A stretch of DNA of 64,000 nt from Pararge aegeria. Taxonomy: Eukaryota > Arthropoda > Insecta > Lepidoptera > Nymphalidae. The notes beneath the pieces are model-generated. The model saw only the letters and a program-made list of their open reading frames with translations. It was not told where the DNA came from and ran no database searches. The position numbers and the translations under genes are program-made. Location: assembly GCF_905163445.1 (NCBI RefSeq), contig NC_053183.1, positions 20,832,001 through 20,896,000 of the forward strand. The letters are read 5' to 3'. Below, one piece after another: positions 22,572 to 34,018 of the stretch; position 1 is the stretch's first letter; each line of letters begins with the position of its first letter.

Positions 22572-25421
22572 ATGAACATTGTACATCAAAAAATACAGAG
22601 CTTCACCGGCAAAGAATTAGAAATAGAACTGTTTGTTGAAAAATTCAATATACACATATTGTGTATAACTGAGCATTGGCTCACTGGAGCACAAATAGCA
22701 GTTAACATCAATAACTTCAAAATGTCAAGTGTGTTCTTTAGAAAGACTGCTATTCATGGTGGATCCTTAATTTTTGTACGCAATAATATAACATGTAAGG
22801 AGCGAAAAGATATAGTTAGTCTTTCTGTAGAGCGCATAATTGAACTGTCTTGTGTGGAGCTGGAGCGTTTTATAATAGTGTGTGTGTACCATCCCCCCTC
22901 AGGTGATTTCAACCAATTCGAGGATGTAATGGAAGATGTCCTTAAGCGATTGTGTATGTCTACTAAAAATGTAATAGTATGCGGGGATTTCAATGTTGAT
23001 ATCTTATTACATAATACTACTACGACTAGGTTGTTAAACTTATTTAAATGCTTTAATTTGAATAATGATTTCGATGAACCTACTAGAATCACAGCAACTT
23101 CAGCATCTTGTATAGATAATAATTTTTTTAACTTTGATATCTTAGGTAAATCGATATTAAACAATTTAAGGTCAGATCATTGTGGCCAACAAATTACTGT
23201 TGTTGGTACAAATAGAAATAAACATATTGTTAAGTACAGGCCGATAACTCAGAGTAAACTGACGCGATTTGAAGGTGAAATATCAGCCAAAATTCCTGCT
23301 CTCTTTTTTGAAAACTGTCATCCCGACAATCTTTATCGTACGCTTTTCAATGAAATAGAAAGTGCATTTAATAAAGTATTTAATATTAAATACATAGATT
23401 CTAATAAAAAAATGAGGTTTAGTGATTGGGCGACTATAGGCATTTACAAAAGCAGGGATAAGTTGTATGAGCTATATGATGAAAAACAATACAATCAGAC
23501 TCCAACTTTCCTTGAATATGTAAAAAGTTACTCCAAAACATTTAAAAATGTTAGTCAAGCTAAGTCGCTATACATTAAAGATCGGATAGTAAAATCTGAA
23601 AACAAAATACAAACAACCTGGAAAATTGTTAATAATGAATCTGGGAAAACTAAATCTCGAGACGGAAATTTTGAATTAATTTTTAATAATAATATGGTAA
23701 CTACTGATACAGAAGTTGCAAGTACTTTTGAAAACTTTTTTCAGAATGTTCCTATTTTGTTAACAGATTCACTAAATTCCTCACCTACTGCAGCTCAGAA
23801 TTTATTAAGAGGCAACATTAATGAGTGCAAAGTTTTATTTCATTTCAAACATATAGATGCATCGGATATCAGTAAAAACTTCAAGTTGTTAAAATTAAAG
23901 AAAACAGTTGATATATGGGGAATGTCGGTAAAGGTAATATCTCAAATTATTGACGTCATTGCTCCTGTTTTAGCCATAATTTTCAATGAATGTGTTGATT
24001 TAGGTACTTTCCCGAACCTAATGAAACATAGTAAACTCATTCCTCTATTTAAATCTGGTAATAAAAATGATATAAACAATTACAAACCTATCTCAATCTT
24101 ACCAGCTCTTAGTAAGATATTTGAAAAAATTATATTAAATCAACTTTTATATCACTTTAATGTAAATAACTTACTACATCCTGAGCAGTATGGCTTTACT
24201 AAAGGTCGTAGCACAACGGACGCAGGCGCTAAACTTATAAAACATGTTTATGATGCCTGGGAATGTTCACAGAACGCCATGGGTGTTTTTTGTGACCTAT
24301 CTAAAGCTTTCGATTGTGTTTATCATAAAACCTTGCTTCTTAAGCTAAGCCACTATGGTATCCAAAACGTTGCACTAAATTTGGTTGCCTCTTATCTCAG
24401 CAATAGAACCCAAAGAGTTTGCATAAATGATGCAAAGTCTCAGGGTTCAAATACCTCAATGGGTGTCCCACAAGGCTCGATTTTGGGTCCTTTTCTATTT
24501 TTAGTGTATATAAATGATCTACCGTACCATGTCAGTGGAACATGCGACATTGTATTGTTTGCAGATGATACATCTCTAATTTTTAAGACTGATAGGAGTA
24601 AAGATAACTCTGACGAAGTAAACCGTGTTATGTCGCATGTGTCGCACTGGTTTACAGTTAACAACTTACTTTTAAATGCAAAAAAAACAAAGTGTGTCGA
24701 ATTTATCTTACCAAATGTAAAGAAAATTGATAAAAATATAATGATAAATGGTGAATCACTAAAAATAGAGACTTCCACAGTTTTTCTGGGCGTGACCTTG
24801 GATAATAAGCTACAGTGGGGTGCCCATATAGATTCACTAGCGGGTAAACTAAGCTCGGCTGCCTACGCAGTCAGAAAAATTAGACAGATTACTGACGTTG
24901 AAATAGCTAGGCTAGTTTATTTTGCGTACTTTCATAGTGTTATGTCCTATGGAATCTTGTTATGGGGTAAAGCAGCTGATATCGAAACTATATTTATATT
25001 GCAGAAAAGAGCTGTACGGTCAATATATAAACTTAAATCACGCGAATCCCTCCGTGAGAAGTTTAAAGAAATAGGCATACTTACTGTAGCTTCACAATAT
25101 ATTTATAACAATATAGTATTTGTAAGACAACATATTAGTCTTTATAAACAAAAAGTGGACATAAACAGTCGACTTACAAGAAATGGTCATAAATTAGTGT
25201 CATCTGCATATCGTCTGCGTAAGGTACAGGGATCATTTGTGGGATTGAGTATACGCTTTTATAATATGATTCCTAAGGTGATTTTGGACCTGCCAATGCA
25301 CAAGTTGAAAGAATTTGTTAAAACACATTTATTACAGCGAGGTTACTATACAATTGATGATTTTTTTAATGACAAGGTTGCTTGGAAGCATCCGGCTCCG
25401 CTTTCAGCTCTCACAAGATAG
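22572..25421 (+). CDS. ORF2 of a CR1/Jockey-like non-LTR retrotransposon: AP endonuclease plus reverse transcriptase, nearly intact
   Basis: Polyprotein of 949 residues that would nick target DNA and reverse-transcribe the element's RNA. The endonuclease occupies about residues 1-215, with E34 in CITEHWL, Y106 in VYHPPSGD, D139/N141 in CGDFNVD, D182 and the SDH triad at 201-203. The Asn expected in the first motif (HQNVQS type) is Lys7 here (HQKIQS), a likely loss of endonuclease function. Reverse transcriptase spans about residues 480-760: KLIPLFKSGNKNDINNYKPI, YGFTKGRSTTDA, DLSKAFD (D575), GVPQGSILGPFLF, LFADDTS (D665/D666) and FLGVTLDNKLQW. The tail after it has the usual LINE C-terminal region. 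There are no internal stops. The ATG at 22572 follows a short ORF1-like frame by 29 bases. Confidence 0.93.
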   Translation: MNIVHQKIQSFTGKELEIELFVEKFNIHILCITEHWLTGAQIAVNINNFKMSSVFFRKTAIHGGSLIFVRNNITCKERKDIVSLSVERIIELSCVELERFIIVCVYHPPSGDFNQFEDVMEDVLKRLCMSTKNVIVCGDFNVDILLHNTTTTRLLNLFKCFNLNNDFDEPTRITATSASCIDNNFFNFDILGKSILNNLRSDHCGQQITVVGTNRNKHIVKYRPITQSKLTRFEGEISAKIPALFFENCHPDNLYRTLFNEIESAFNKVFNIKYIDSNKKMRFSDWATIGIYKSRDKLYELYDEKQYNQTPTFLEYVKSYSKTFKNVSQAKSLYIKDRIVKSENKIQTTWKIVNNESGKTKSRDGNFELIFNNNMVTTDTEVASTFENFFQNVPILLTDSLNSSPTAAQNLLRGNINECKVLFHFKHIDASDISKNFKLLKLKKTVDIWGMSVKVISQIIDVIAPVLAIIFNECVDLGTFPNLMKHSKLIPLFKSGNKNDINNYKPISILPALSKIFEKIILNQLLYHFNVNNLLHPEQYGFTKGRSTTDAGAKLIKHVYDAWECSQNAMGVFCDLSKAFDCVYHKTLLLKLSHYGIQNVALNLVASYLSNRTQRVCINDAKSQGSNTSMGVPQGSILGPFLFLVYINDLPYHVSGTCDIVLFADDTSLIFKTDRSKDNSDEVNRVMSHVSHWFTVNNLLLNAKKTKCVEFILPNVKKIDKNIMINGESLKIETSTVFLGVTLDNKLQWGAHIDSLAGKLSSAAYAVRKIRQITDVEIARLVYFAYFHSVMSYGILLWGKAADIETIFILQKRAVRSIYKLKSRESLREKFKEIGILTVASQYIYNNIVFVRQHISLYKQKVDINSRLTRNGHKLVSSAYRLRKVQGSFVGLSIRFYNMIPKVILDLPMHKLKEFVKTHLLQRGYYTIDDFFNDKVAWKHPAPLSALTR

Positions 25422-25716
25422 AAAAATGAATGTTAAAATGCAAAATGTAAATTGTTGATGTTGGAAAAGAGCAACTGCTGAGTTTCTTGCCGGCTTCTTC
25501 TCGGTAGAATCTGCCTTCCGAACCGGTGGTAGAATCACTACAAACAGACAGACTTGACGTTTCAAAAGTGCTTATATTAGGCCTACTTGAAATAAATGAA
25601 TTTTGAATTTGAATTTGAACGTATTATAACAAAATTTGTGCACAAAATGATTACGATAATAGATTTACACGATGCAAAGAAGTTCAAAACAAATGTCGAT
25701 CCAATGAATTCCATTT

Positions 25717-25900
25717 AATTATAATCACCATCATCGTCATCATCATATGAACCCACCTACCCGTTGCAGGGAACGGACCTCTCACACATGACTAGGGTTT
25801 AGCCAGTAGTCACCACGCTGGCCCAGTGTGGATTGGTGAAATTTTCAAAGTTATTTTGATAGCAATTAAAATATCACTTCAATGGTGAAGGAAATTAGTT
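25717..25900 (-). mobile_element. SINE family A, 3' part
   Basis: Inverted tail with a cat/gat triplet run (25726-25746), then ctagggtttagccagtagtc and caccacgctggcccagtgtg; ends in the tgaaggaaatt body region. Confidence 0.65.
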
Positions 25901-25944
25901 ATAACCATTGTCTTCTGATATCGATCTAAATACATATCTTTAAA

Positions 25945-26241
25945 ATCCCTACTAAAATTATAAATGTGAATGTAAGTTTGTTTGTTACGCTTTAATGCAA
26001 AAACTTCTAAACCGATCATCACGAAACTTTGTACACATATTCCTGAAGGTATTAGAAGTAATATAGGATGCTTTTTATCCCGAAATTAAGCTCAGTTCTC
26101 TTGGGAGATGGAACGAAAATGTTTGACGATTTGACACCGGGCTTAGCTATTCTAAATACATAAAGTGCTGCCACATTTATGAGGCACATGTCTTTCGAAA
26201 AAGAAAAACAAAAGCGGACGAAGTCGCGGGCAACAGCTTGT
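25945..26241 (+). mobile_element. Helitron-like non-autonomous element, full length
   Basis: Starts ccctactaaaattataaatg, contains aactttgtacacatattcct and agtaatataggatgcttttt, and ends agcggacgaagtcgcgggca then acagctt. The best-preserved copy in the window. Confidence 0.75.
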
Positions 26242-26473
26242 AAATAATAAATAAAAGCTACGACATCTAGCCCCAAAGAAAGCTTAGCTTATGTTATGAG
26301 TGCTCAGATGACTGATCAATACTTTTTTACACAGATACTCATTATATACATATAAACCCAGACACTGAAAAACATTCATATTCATCAAACAAACATTTCT
26401 CAGTTGTGGGAATCGAACCCACAGCCTTGGACTTAGAAAACATGGTCGCTGCACACTGCGCGAATCGGCGGTC
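26242..26473 (-). mobile_element. SINE family B, full length, abutting a Helitron-like element
   Basis: Inverted copy from the A/T-rich aaataataaataaaagctac end to the cactgcgcgaatcggcggtc head. It starts exactly where the Helitron-like unit at 25945 ends. Confidence 0.8.
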
Positions 26474-27034
26474 TTAAGATTTTAATGATATGTACAAATG
26501 GCCATTTAAATCGATATTTTTCACCTCCAATAGATATATATACTGTAAACTTTATTAACTGGAGTTTTATCAGTTGACACATGAATTATTTGAGCAGATA
26601 TGACGATAAAGTAAATCCACTGAAGCTCCAATATAGATCGTAAAAATGGTGTGTGTGCAATGACCCTCGTAAAAATACGGTTAAGATCAGATTCTATAAA
26701 TCCTTGCCAAAAAATATATTTATTATTTTTAAAGGCTTTAAAATGAAATTCGTGGGTAAAACACCTTTTCTTTTCTAAACTCACAGATTATAACAGAATA
26801 ATAGACATTGAGTGGGCTGCTACAATAATAAAACGGCTGGTTTAAGAAATAGTAATAATACAACCATTTTGTTTTAAATTGAAACGAGAAGGATGAAATG
26901 AAAAGTGTAAGTTTTAGAAAGAAATAGCTAAGCTAACCATCTGTTTTTTTTTTATTAGATTTTTCGTGTGCTTGTTTTTTACTTACCAGTTAAAACTGAA
27001 CCTTTTCATAGCTCGGCCTATTATTATATTGCCG

Positions 27035-27235
27035 CAGGCTTTTTAGATGAACGTCCAAGAGGTATACAACGGGTTTCCCGGTCGTCTAACAAAGCTAAGA
27101 AGAGGGTTTTCCGTGGTGATTTTTAGTTTTGGTGTATCCCCTTTAGAGAGCGGGGAGTCTCACATAACCTCCGTCCTGCCCAAGGGTCGGAGGTAGCAAT
27201 AAAGATTTTCCATCACGACAATAAAAAGAATGAAA
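27035..27235 (+). repeat. SINE-like repeat with 'ccatcacgacaataaaa' tail
   Basis: Sense-orientation relative of the 6.76-kb copy: gcggggagtctcacataacc, tccgtcctgcccaagggtcg and an A-rich end after the 'atcacgac' box. Confidence 0.5.
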
Positions 27236-27387
27236 TTTTAGATAAAACCCGGACAGTTAATGATAGGATGATAAATGTATACATTAAGATAAATCGTTAA
27301 GTATATTTTCGCTCTTCAAGCATGTTTTTGGCCTAAGTTGCGTGCATGGAGGAGATTTTGCAGTTATTTTTTTTTAATAATTATGAA

Positions 27388-27500
27388 TTGATGGGCCAAG
27401 CAGATCGCCTATTGGATGGTAAGTGGTAAACTAAACCATCGCCTATAAACAGAGCAACATTTCCCAGGTCATTGAACATGGAACACATCCTGCAACTGAT
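27388..27500 (+). mobile_element. SINE-like repeat, family D, 5' part
   Basis: gatgggccaagcagatcgcc, tggatggtaagtggtaaact, cagagcaacatttccc, then aacacatcctgcaactg. Confidence 0.6.
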
Positions 27501-28753
27501 TGACCACAATTTTGTATAAATATCAGTAAATCGATGCAAAGATTATAAAGAAGAATGATTTGTTTATTTTAAGTTGCGTGATTTCCTGATTGATTAAGTA
27601 ATTGATTATTTTGACTTAGTATTTAACATTCTGGCTATCTAATACAAAAATATGCTTAAATCTGACACCGTTTTTGAGATGAGCATGGTCAGACATGCAA
27701 ACAAACCTTAAGCTCTAATGCTTTGTAATAATAGTGTAGCCATGAACAAGTTTAATAAAAGAGGCTTAATTATTTCATCTAGTCTGTGTTCTCAATGTAC
27801 ATCACTCCTCTATACTTTATGAGGGATAAAATTCATTCCTAATGCAATGAAGGCAATGGCCGTCAAGTATAACGACACTTTTTAAATTAAGTCGAAACTT
27901 TTCTGATTTCTCTCACATTTCGTTTTATTACGAGAGGCTATATAAGCCAGTTTTATGGGGTGTTTGACTAAGCTGATTCTTTGTCAAAACATATAGATAC
28001 CTTCAGGAGAAGACTTGCTCAGTACAAAGCCCTTTAGATAGACGCAGTTTAAAGTGGGAAAAAAAAAATATATATATATATATCATTATCTGTTAAAATT
28101 ATATCCAATCATCGGGAAAATATTTTATAAGAATTGCTCGCTAAAAGCATTAGGATTAGTGATTCTATTTAATGTATTAGTGTTTACTTTAACAATATTT
28201 AGTGAACGATATATAATCTTTCAATGCAATAAGGATTCTCTTGGTACATTTTCCTTCAAAATTCGCCCTCTGAAGGATGAACGTGAGGTGAAATAAATTG
28301 ATTTATTAAACTCGTTTAACCTCCAATTTGCCGCGAACGGGCCTTTGTTTATGTTTCAGGAAGTGTTGCGATCGCTGACATCATATTAGACCCAGGGTTA
28401 GACGATGGGTAGAATAAGGGTAGATATTACAAAAACCGGCCAAGTGTGCCTGGTTCCGTAGTGTTTAGAAATGCTCAAAATATTCCATATGTCAAGAACT
28501 ACACATCGTATCTCATGTACTATAATTTTCCATCTTATCAATCAACAATCACATGAAATCATTTTAAAATTCAAAATTGCCTTTCACTCTGCTAAGAATC
28601 CTTTTCCAAATCCACCTTCTACAAGTTTTCCAAATGCGCCTTTTAGACACAACATGCACACCACTATATATTTTCAGGGCCTATTTTATGGAATAAGACG
28701 AGACACACTAAACTAAGAAGTCAACATCAAATAGTAGACGCACTTCTAACACT

Positions 28754-28901
28754 CAGTGGCATGCATCGGTTTCCTTACCAGGGTGTGCATTCAGCAGGTC
28801 AATTGCATAAAAAGGGCAAAAATTCTCTTTCTATACGAGTTACATAATATCAATTTTGGGGAAAGCAGTGCGTTTGTGCAAGTATGAAGTGCACGCCACT
28901 G
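28754..28901. mobile_element. hAT-type MITE, copy 1
   Basis: Inverted ends cagtggcatgca .. tgcacgccactg; flanked on both sides by ctaacact (28746-28753, 28902-28909), a perfect 8-base target duplication. 148 bases, no coding capacity. Confidence 0.85.
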
Positions 28902-29680
28902 CTAACACTTAAATCGAATTATATATTTCTGATAAAACTTACTAAGAGAATTATTTCAATCTAATAAGAGAAATTCAGGCCCAAGTTTTTATGTTTTTTT
29001 TTTTAATTTTAGTATTTTCTATCGTATAATTGAGAGTAAGAGGAATTGAAAAAATACCCAACAAGTACATATCTGATTTTAGCCAAGAAACCCTAAAAAT
29101 ATAGTACAAAAGAATGTTCACGCTGCGATGTTAAGTAAAAGCGATTTTCTCGTCCTTTTTCATTTAGCAAAATATTCTCGAGACCTTTTTTTGGGGATTT
29201 TTAATTAAATATCACAAGCCATCATAATCTTTTTCCAGTCTGATGAATTTATTATTTTTGGAGCTACGGTGTGTTTAGTCGGTCTTGTATATAAGTAGTC
29301 GAGGGTTTAATTATCGGTCGATTTAATGTTTTGTACATAATATTTTTTTTGTTTCTCAATGTCTTTAAAAAGTAACGCTTTCAGTAAGAGAGGTGGGCTA
29401 TTACTTTTTCTACTATTGTAAGCCTTAAGTTGTAGGTATACTCAAAGTCTTCCTAAAACTTAGATTCTTATCGGACTAGGTAGCAGCATATTGATTTCCA
29501 TCAGTTTCTCTCACGTAAATATCTAAACACGAAAATAGTTGACCGTGGCCCGATACTACCTACCCCAATTCCATCCCTTCAATAAACCTGGCCTTCTAAA
29601 CTTACCACAACATGTCAAGGTTTAGAAAATTCCTCCGTTTAGACATCATATTATCGTAAAACTATAGGTACCTTTAGGTA

Positions 29681-29973
29681 GAAAGCGGTTATAGCCTAGT
29701 GGTTAGAGCTTCGGCCTTTTAGAGGGACATAGTTTGATCCAAGGCACGCACCATTTACATTTCGGAGTTATATGCGTTTTTAATTTATACAATTAAAATA
29801 TCAATTTGCTTTGACATGCCTGAGATCTCCATACTGTTCTCAAAGATGTGTGAAGTCTAGCAATCTGCACTTCGCCAGCGTAGTGACTACGCCCTACACT
29901 ATTTTAATTCTGAGATAAGACCGGTGACGTGACGTGGGCCGGCAATGGATTGATAATAAAGATGATGATGATA
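29681..29973 (+). mobile_element. SINE family A, full length
   Basis: Head gcggttatagcctagtggtt, decayed B box, body from tacaattaaaatatcaattt to gtgtgaagtctagcaatctg, tail gatgatgatgata. Confidence 0.75.
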
Positions 29974-30214
29974 GGAACCTACTAGTTGTGGCCCGCGACA
30001 TCGTGCGTTAAAATCGATTTATAAGATTTATATAAAGCAAATTATAATAAGCCAAAGTTCAGATAGAAAGAGCATGGAACGTATTTTAAACCGGCTAGTT
30101 ATGTATGGGGACAGCCTGGACCTGTTTGATTCTTCGCTGGACCAAATTGTGCGATTTATTCTAATTTTATTCTGGTTTGTGTTTCGGTGTGTGCTTTCGG
30201 GGTTTCACTGATTA

Positions 30215-30339
30215 TAGTGGCGTGCATAGGTGGTTTAACCAGGGTAGGCATAAAGGAGAAAAATTCTCCTTCTGTATAAGTTGTATGAAATCGATAGGTT
30301 AGGCAATGCATCTGTGCATATATGTAATGCACGCCACTG
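30215..30339. mobile_element. hAT-type MITE, copy 2
   Basis: Ends tagtggcgtgcat .. atgcacgccactg. The interior shares 'accagggt', the ggcataaaggagaaaaattc stretch and 'gcatctgtgcat' with the other copies. The target duplication has decayed beyond recognition. 125 bases. Confidence 0.75.
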
Positions 30340-31378
30340 GTCATATGTTGATACACAAAATATATATGTGTTTCACAAAATATCATCATGGTTTGCCTGG
30401 AAGAGACCGCCGTGCGATAAGGCCACTAAAATCTAAATATACGCTTTGTTGGACCAATTTTCTGTATTCTGTAGGTACTTTTGTTTGGTGTATTCATTCA
30501 CGAAAACCAAATTTTATCAACATCTGTTAACCAACACAGTATATTGGTTTTCCGTTAGAGATGTTATCAAGATCTTAGAAATCCTATACCAATTAGATAG
30601 ATAGAATCGTGCTTTTTATCGGGATAAAAGTAGCGTGAAATAGTAGAGTGACAATACTTACTATGAATAAATGAATGAATACACTTTTATTGTACACCAC
30701 ATAAGCATAAATAAAAATTTAAAATAAAAAATTACCGAAAAGTTTACAATTATAACTACTATTTCTATAAGATCAATAATTCAGAATATCAACGTAGTGA
30801 ACGTTGCTACTTTGCTGCGTGAAAGAAGCACAAACTAACAGCACACTTCAATATGCCCAGTAGTGATTACGAATAATTACTGGAATTAGTCTTACACATG
30901 TACTTCAGTCCCGTATACCTATTCAATTCTCATTTCACGGTTGTGATGCTAAATTATACCCAATTTTCTAGGATGACATAACCCTTTATTTCCGCATAAT
31001 ATTATCGAGTGTAAAACCGCCTTTATTATACGTAGACGTGCAAATATATGACGTATGAATGACTAATTAAAATATGATCCTATATGATGTGTCTTTAGGG
31101 TTCCCCCAACCGAAGAAAAAACATAATCTAGTTAGGATCGGTAAGGTATATATGCCTATCCTGCTAACATCTATACAAATATATAAATCTATAGAGTTTT
31201 TTACGGTTGTTCCGCATCCGCAAATTTTGCATCCATGTAGAGGATACATTGACTTAATGGATAGGCTTACTTTTTTATAAGTGTTAAATCTCCGAAGTGT
31301 ATAGCGGGGGCGTTAATGATTAGAAAAAATCATAAAAAAACAAAATTTTGAATTTTAACTCTTTTATTTTAACTCTTT

Positions 31379-31590
31379 TGGAAGCATCCGGCTCCGCTTT
31401 CATCTCTCGCAAGATAGAAAAATGAATTTCGAAATGTAAATTGTTAATGTTGGAAAAAAGTAACTGCTGAGTTTCTTGCCGGCTTCTTCTCGGTAGAATC
31501 TGCCTTCCGAACCGGTGGTAGAGTCACTGCACACCGCACACGGACAGACTTGACGTTATAAGGCCTACTTAAAATAAATTAATTAAAAAA
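31379..31590 (+). mobile_element. 5'-truncated copy of the same LINE (last codons and 3' UTR)
   Basis: Aligns with 25383-25600: same 'ggaagcatccggctccgctt' final codons, same stop region, same UTR, a few substitutions and some gaps near the end. It lacks the GAATTT repeats and instead ends in an A-rich tail. Typical 5'-truncated LINE insertion. Confidence 0.85.
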
Positions 31591-31892
31591 AATAATAATA
31601 ATTAGACATGAAATTTGGACAGAATTTTTTTGGGCTATGTTACGAGCAAACAAGAATGTATTGAATGAAGTTTAAATCACTAAATCGGTTACGGGGGTGC
31701 TAATGAAAAAAAAATAAAAATTTTTACTAAAATTCCCACAGACTTAAAATTTAATAAAAGTTTCATGTTTGTTAAATTAAGGTCACTTACGATAGATTTC
31801 GAAAAATTTTAGCCCTAGAGGAGATTGTGGGGGCGTTAAAATTATTTATATAACTATAATTGTTGATAACATCCTTAAGATTTTTTTAAAGT

Positions 31893-32125
31893 AATAAATG
31901 GACCAAGCTGTGGTAACCTAATGGTAAGTGAAAAACCATAATTTGTTACATAAACAGAGGAATGCCATGCAAGGAACACATCCTATGAAATGACACCCTT
32001 CGGACCGGAACGCAGCTTAGCAGCTTAAATAGGCATGGAAGTAGGGACTTCCCTAGACAAGCTTGGCCACAAAATGCTGTACTATGGCCACAAATAATAG
32101 GTACTACTACTAAAACTAAGTGCGG
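31893..32125 (+). mobile_element. SINE-like repeat, family D, full length
   Basis: atggaccaagctgtggtaac, ctaatggtaagtgaaaaacc, acacatcctatgaaatgaca, gaccggaacgcagcttagca, then tggccacaaataataggtac. Confidence 0.6.
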
Positions 32126-32229
32126 AAGAGTCTATGTAAGATTTGCAGTCAATGATTGCAACTATCTATAATTTCCAAATAATACTGGTTGCCTCTTAAA
32201 GTAGAAGGGACATCTTTAGTGCTAAAACA

Positions 32230-32431
32230 CATATCTATATATATATATTATATATATATATAAATGTTATGTTGGTTTGTGTACGCTTCAAAAACTCAAA
32301 AAGTTCTGGAATGACCGGGCTGAAATTTTAGCATGATATATAATACGCATCAAGAATTGTTTTTATCTATTTTTCTCAACCATTCAATCACAATGTGCCA
32401 CAGCGAAGCGTGGCAGGGTACAACTAGTAGT
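32230..32431 (+). mobile_element. Helitron-like element, second subfamily
   Basis: Starts in an AT microsatellite, then tatgttggtttgtgtacgct, aaaagttctggaatgaccgg, and ends tgccacagcgaagcgtggca, gggtacaactagt. The 'gccac..gtggc' hairpin precedes CTAGT. Confidence 0.7.
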
Positions 32432-32500
32432 ATCTAAAGGTATATCTTCCTGTCCAGCTAACATAGTATCTAAAGGTATATCTGCCTGTCCAGCTAACGT
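32427..32500 (+). repeat. 38-bp tandem duplication
   Basis: agtatctaaaggtatatctt .. cctgtccagctaac occurs at about 32429 and again 38 bases later with one change. It directly follows the Helitron-like end. Confidence 0.75.
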
Positions 32501-33216
32501 AGTACAGCTAACATTAAGCTAGTTACCCAAGAACAGCTGAACACCCAAAAAAGTAAAAGCTTTCGTCTCTTGGATCATACGAAACAGGAATGAAACAGGA
32601 AGCCATAAAAAAAATATGAATCTTTAATATATAGTCTTCTGTGAAAGGAAATATACGGTAAACGGTAAACGTAAATGTTTTAAAAGCATGTTGTTTGTAG
32701 ATACCTACATAGTTTAAAGGTGAAGCCTCAATCGTCGTCATCATCAGCCTATTAAAGTTCCACTGCTGGGCAGGGAGCCTCCCCTCTTATCCGAGGGAGG
32801 GTTTGTGAGTAGTTCAATGGCTAATAACTAATTAAAGCAGTAAGGAACCATCTCCTTGCGATTCCGACACGCACTTGATCAGGTTTTTTTTTTCAATTTA
32901 TGCCCGCGCTTGGCCACAATCAATCTCAATATATCACAGTTATACCGTATAGCATTGATTAATAGCGTGTATCTGTAGCACTTAATTGTAGTGAAGTTGA
33001 ATGACTTCTGTTTTCGCAGTGAGTTTTCATTTTTAGTGGAAAAGAACATTGAATGAAAATTTTATCTTTATGTACATATTTTATATGTAATGAAAGCATC
33101 AAAAGTGTGATCGACTTTGACTTTATTACTCTTAGGATTTTATAACTAGGTGTTAATAAAAAAATCGGACAAGACGAACGATTTAACATGTATGTTGTTC
33201 TAGTTGTAAGCTTCGT

Positions 33217-33273
33217 CGAGATACACACACCCACACGTACACAAACTTACACACACACATACACAAACACAGA
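33217..33273. repeat. CA-rich microsatellite
   Basis: Interrupted AC repeats (acacacaccc, acgtacacaa, cacacacaca and so on). A purer CA run lies at 35497-35516. Confidence 0.85.
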
Positions 33274-33339
33274 ATCTTGAAAACCAAGTAATTTTATAGA
33301 TTATTATATACTTAAATATTATAATCTATATATCAATAA

Positions 33340-33540
33340 GTGGATCAAAAGCTTTGTACCCCTTTCTACGAAAATTGCGTGGACGGATGAGTATGAAATT
33401 TCCCACCCTTGTAGTTTATATAGAGATGGGAGATTTTTTTATAAGTTTTAACAATTATAGCTAGATTAAATTAATACGAGAAACATCTTATTAATTAAAT
33501 GATTATGGTCGAATTTTTACCTGTGGGCGACCAGTAGTAA
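33340..33540 (+). repeat. Helitron-related or other dispersed repeat
   Basis: tttgtacccctttctacgaa, aattgcgtggacggatgagt, atgaaatttcccacccttgt. Recognised as a common lepidopteran dispersed repeat; its class is uncertain. Confidence 0.4.
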
Positions 33541-34018
33541 TAATAATAAAGTATGAGCAAGCACTAAGCTCGAAGCACGTGCGGCTACACGTGTCTCGTT
33601 CTGAGTCACGTGATTTTAAACTTTACAAAAACTGATTAGAAAAGAGTTTAAAAAGTCTAACTAAGTAACTAACTAACTAACGCCAAAAAAATATTACAAA
33701 AATATTAGAATATATAAAAATAGTATATTCATTTGAACTGTATACAAACTGCTAGTAATATATTACATCAATGACAAACTATTAGACTTGTAGAACCAGA
33801 CAGTTACTTGTGTAGGTTGATACGTCTCCTAAAAGCAAATTCAAGTTGTGTGTGATGTAAACCGGGGCAGTGGGACTGTATTAGACTCAACCCTAGAGCG
33901 GATTTCGCTCAAGATCCAGTCTTAACTGCAGGATATAACTGGGTCGGTACTTATAGTTTATTAAGATTACACAATCGACAATAATTACTTGTAAGTAGTA
34001 TTTGTTTAAAAGTTGGAT

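Larger units (their letters stand above)
22282..25619 (+). mobile_element. Nearly full-length CR1/Jockey-like LINE
   Basis: The unit comprises an ORF1-like remnant, ORF2 and a 200-base 3' UTR that ends in tandem GAATTT units instead of a poly(A) run (25598-25619). The 3' UTR contains the stretch from gagtttcttgccggcttctt to the aaataaatgaatttt end, which recurs at 31.4 kb and, inverted, at 3.1 and 44.6 kb. The 5' boundary is not certain. No clear target-site duplication was found. Confidence 0.85.
26474..28753. other. No gene seen; SINE-like repeats only
   Basis: Repeats at 27035-27235 and 27388-27500. A (TA)n run at 28065-28083. The 80-codon frame beginning at 28054 runs out of this microsatellite and is not convincing. 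Confidence 0.5.
28910..31378. other. No gene seen; SINE and MITE copies
   Basis: Holds the family A SINE at 29681 and the MITE at 30215. The stretch 30660-30740 resembles an inverted LINE end (cacttttattgtacaccaca). Otherwise AT-rich. Confidence 0.45.
32501..34018. other. Nothing recognised apart from simple repeats and one dispersed repeat
   Basis: The CA-rich microsatellite at 33217-33273 and the dispersed repeat at 33340-33540 are the only recognised parts. Confidence 0.5.

Noticed and set aside
22754..24778. Minus-strand open frames of 136 and 112 codons
   Set aside because: They are shadows of the LINE ORF2, which has clear endonuclease and reverse-transcriptase motifs on the plus strand.
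28054..28296. 80-codon frame beginning MGKKKYIYIYHYLLKLYP
   Set aside because: The start runs through a TA microsatellite, and the rest has no recognisable domain.
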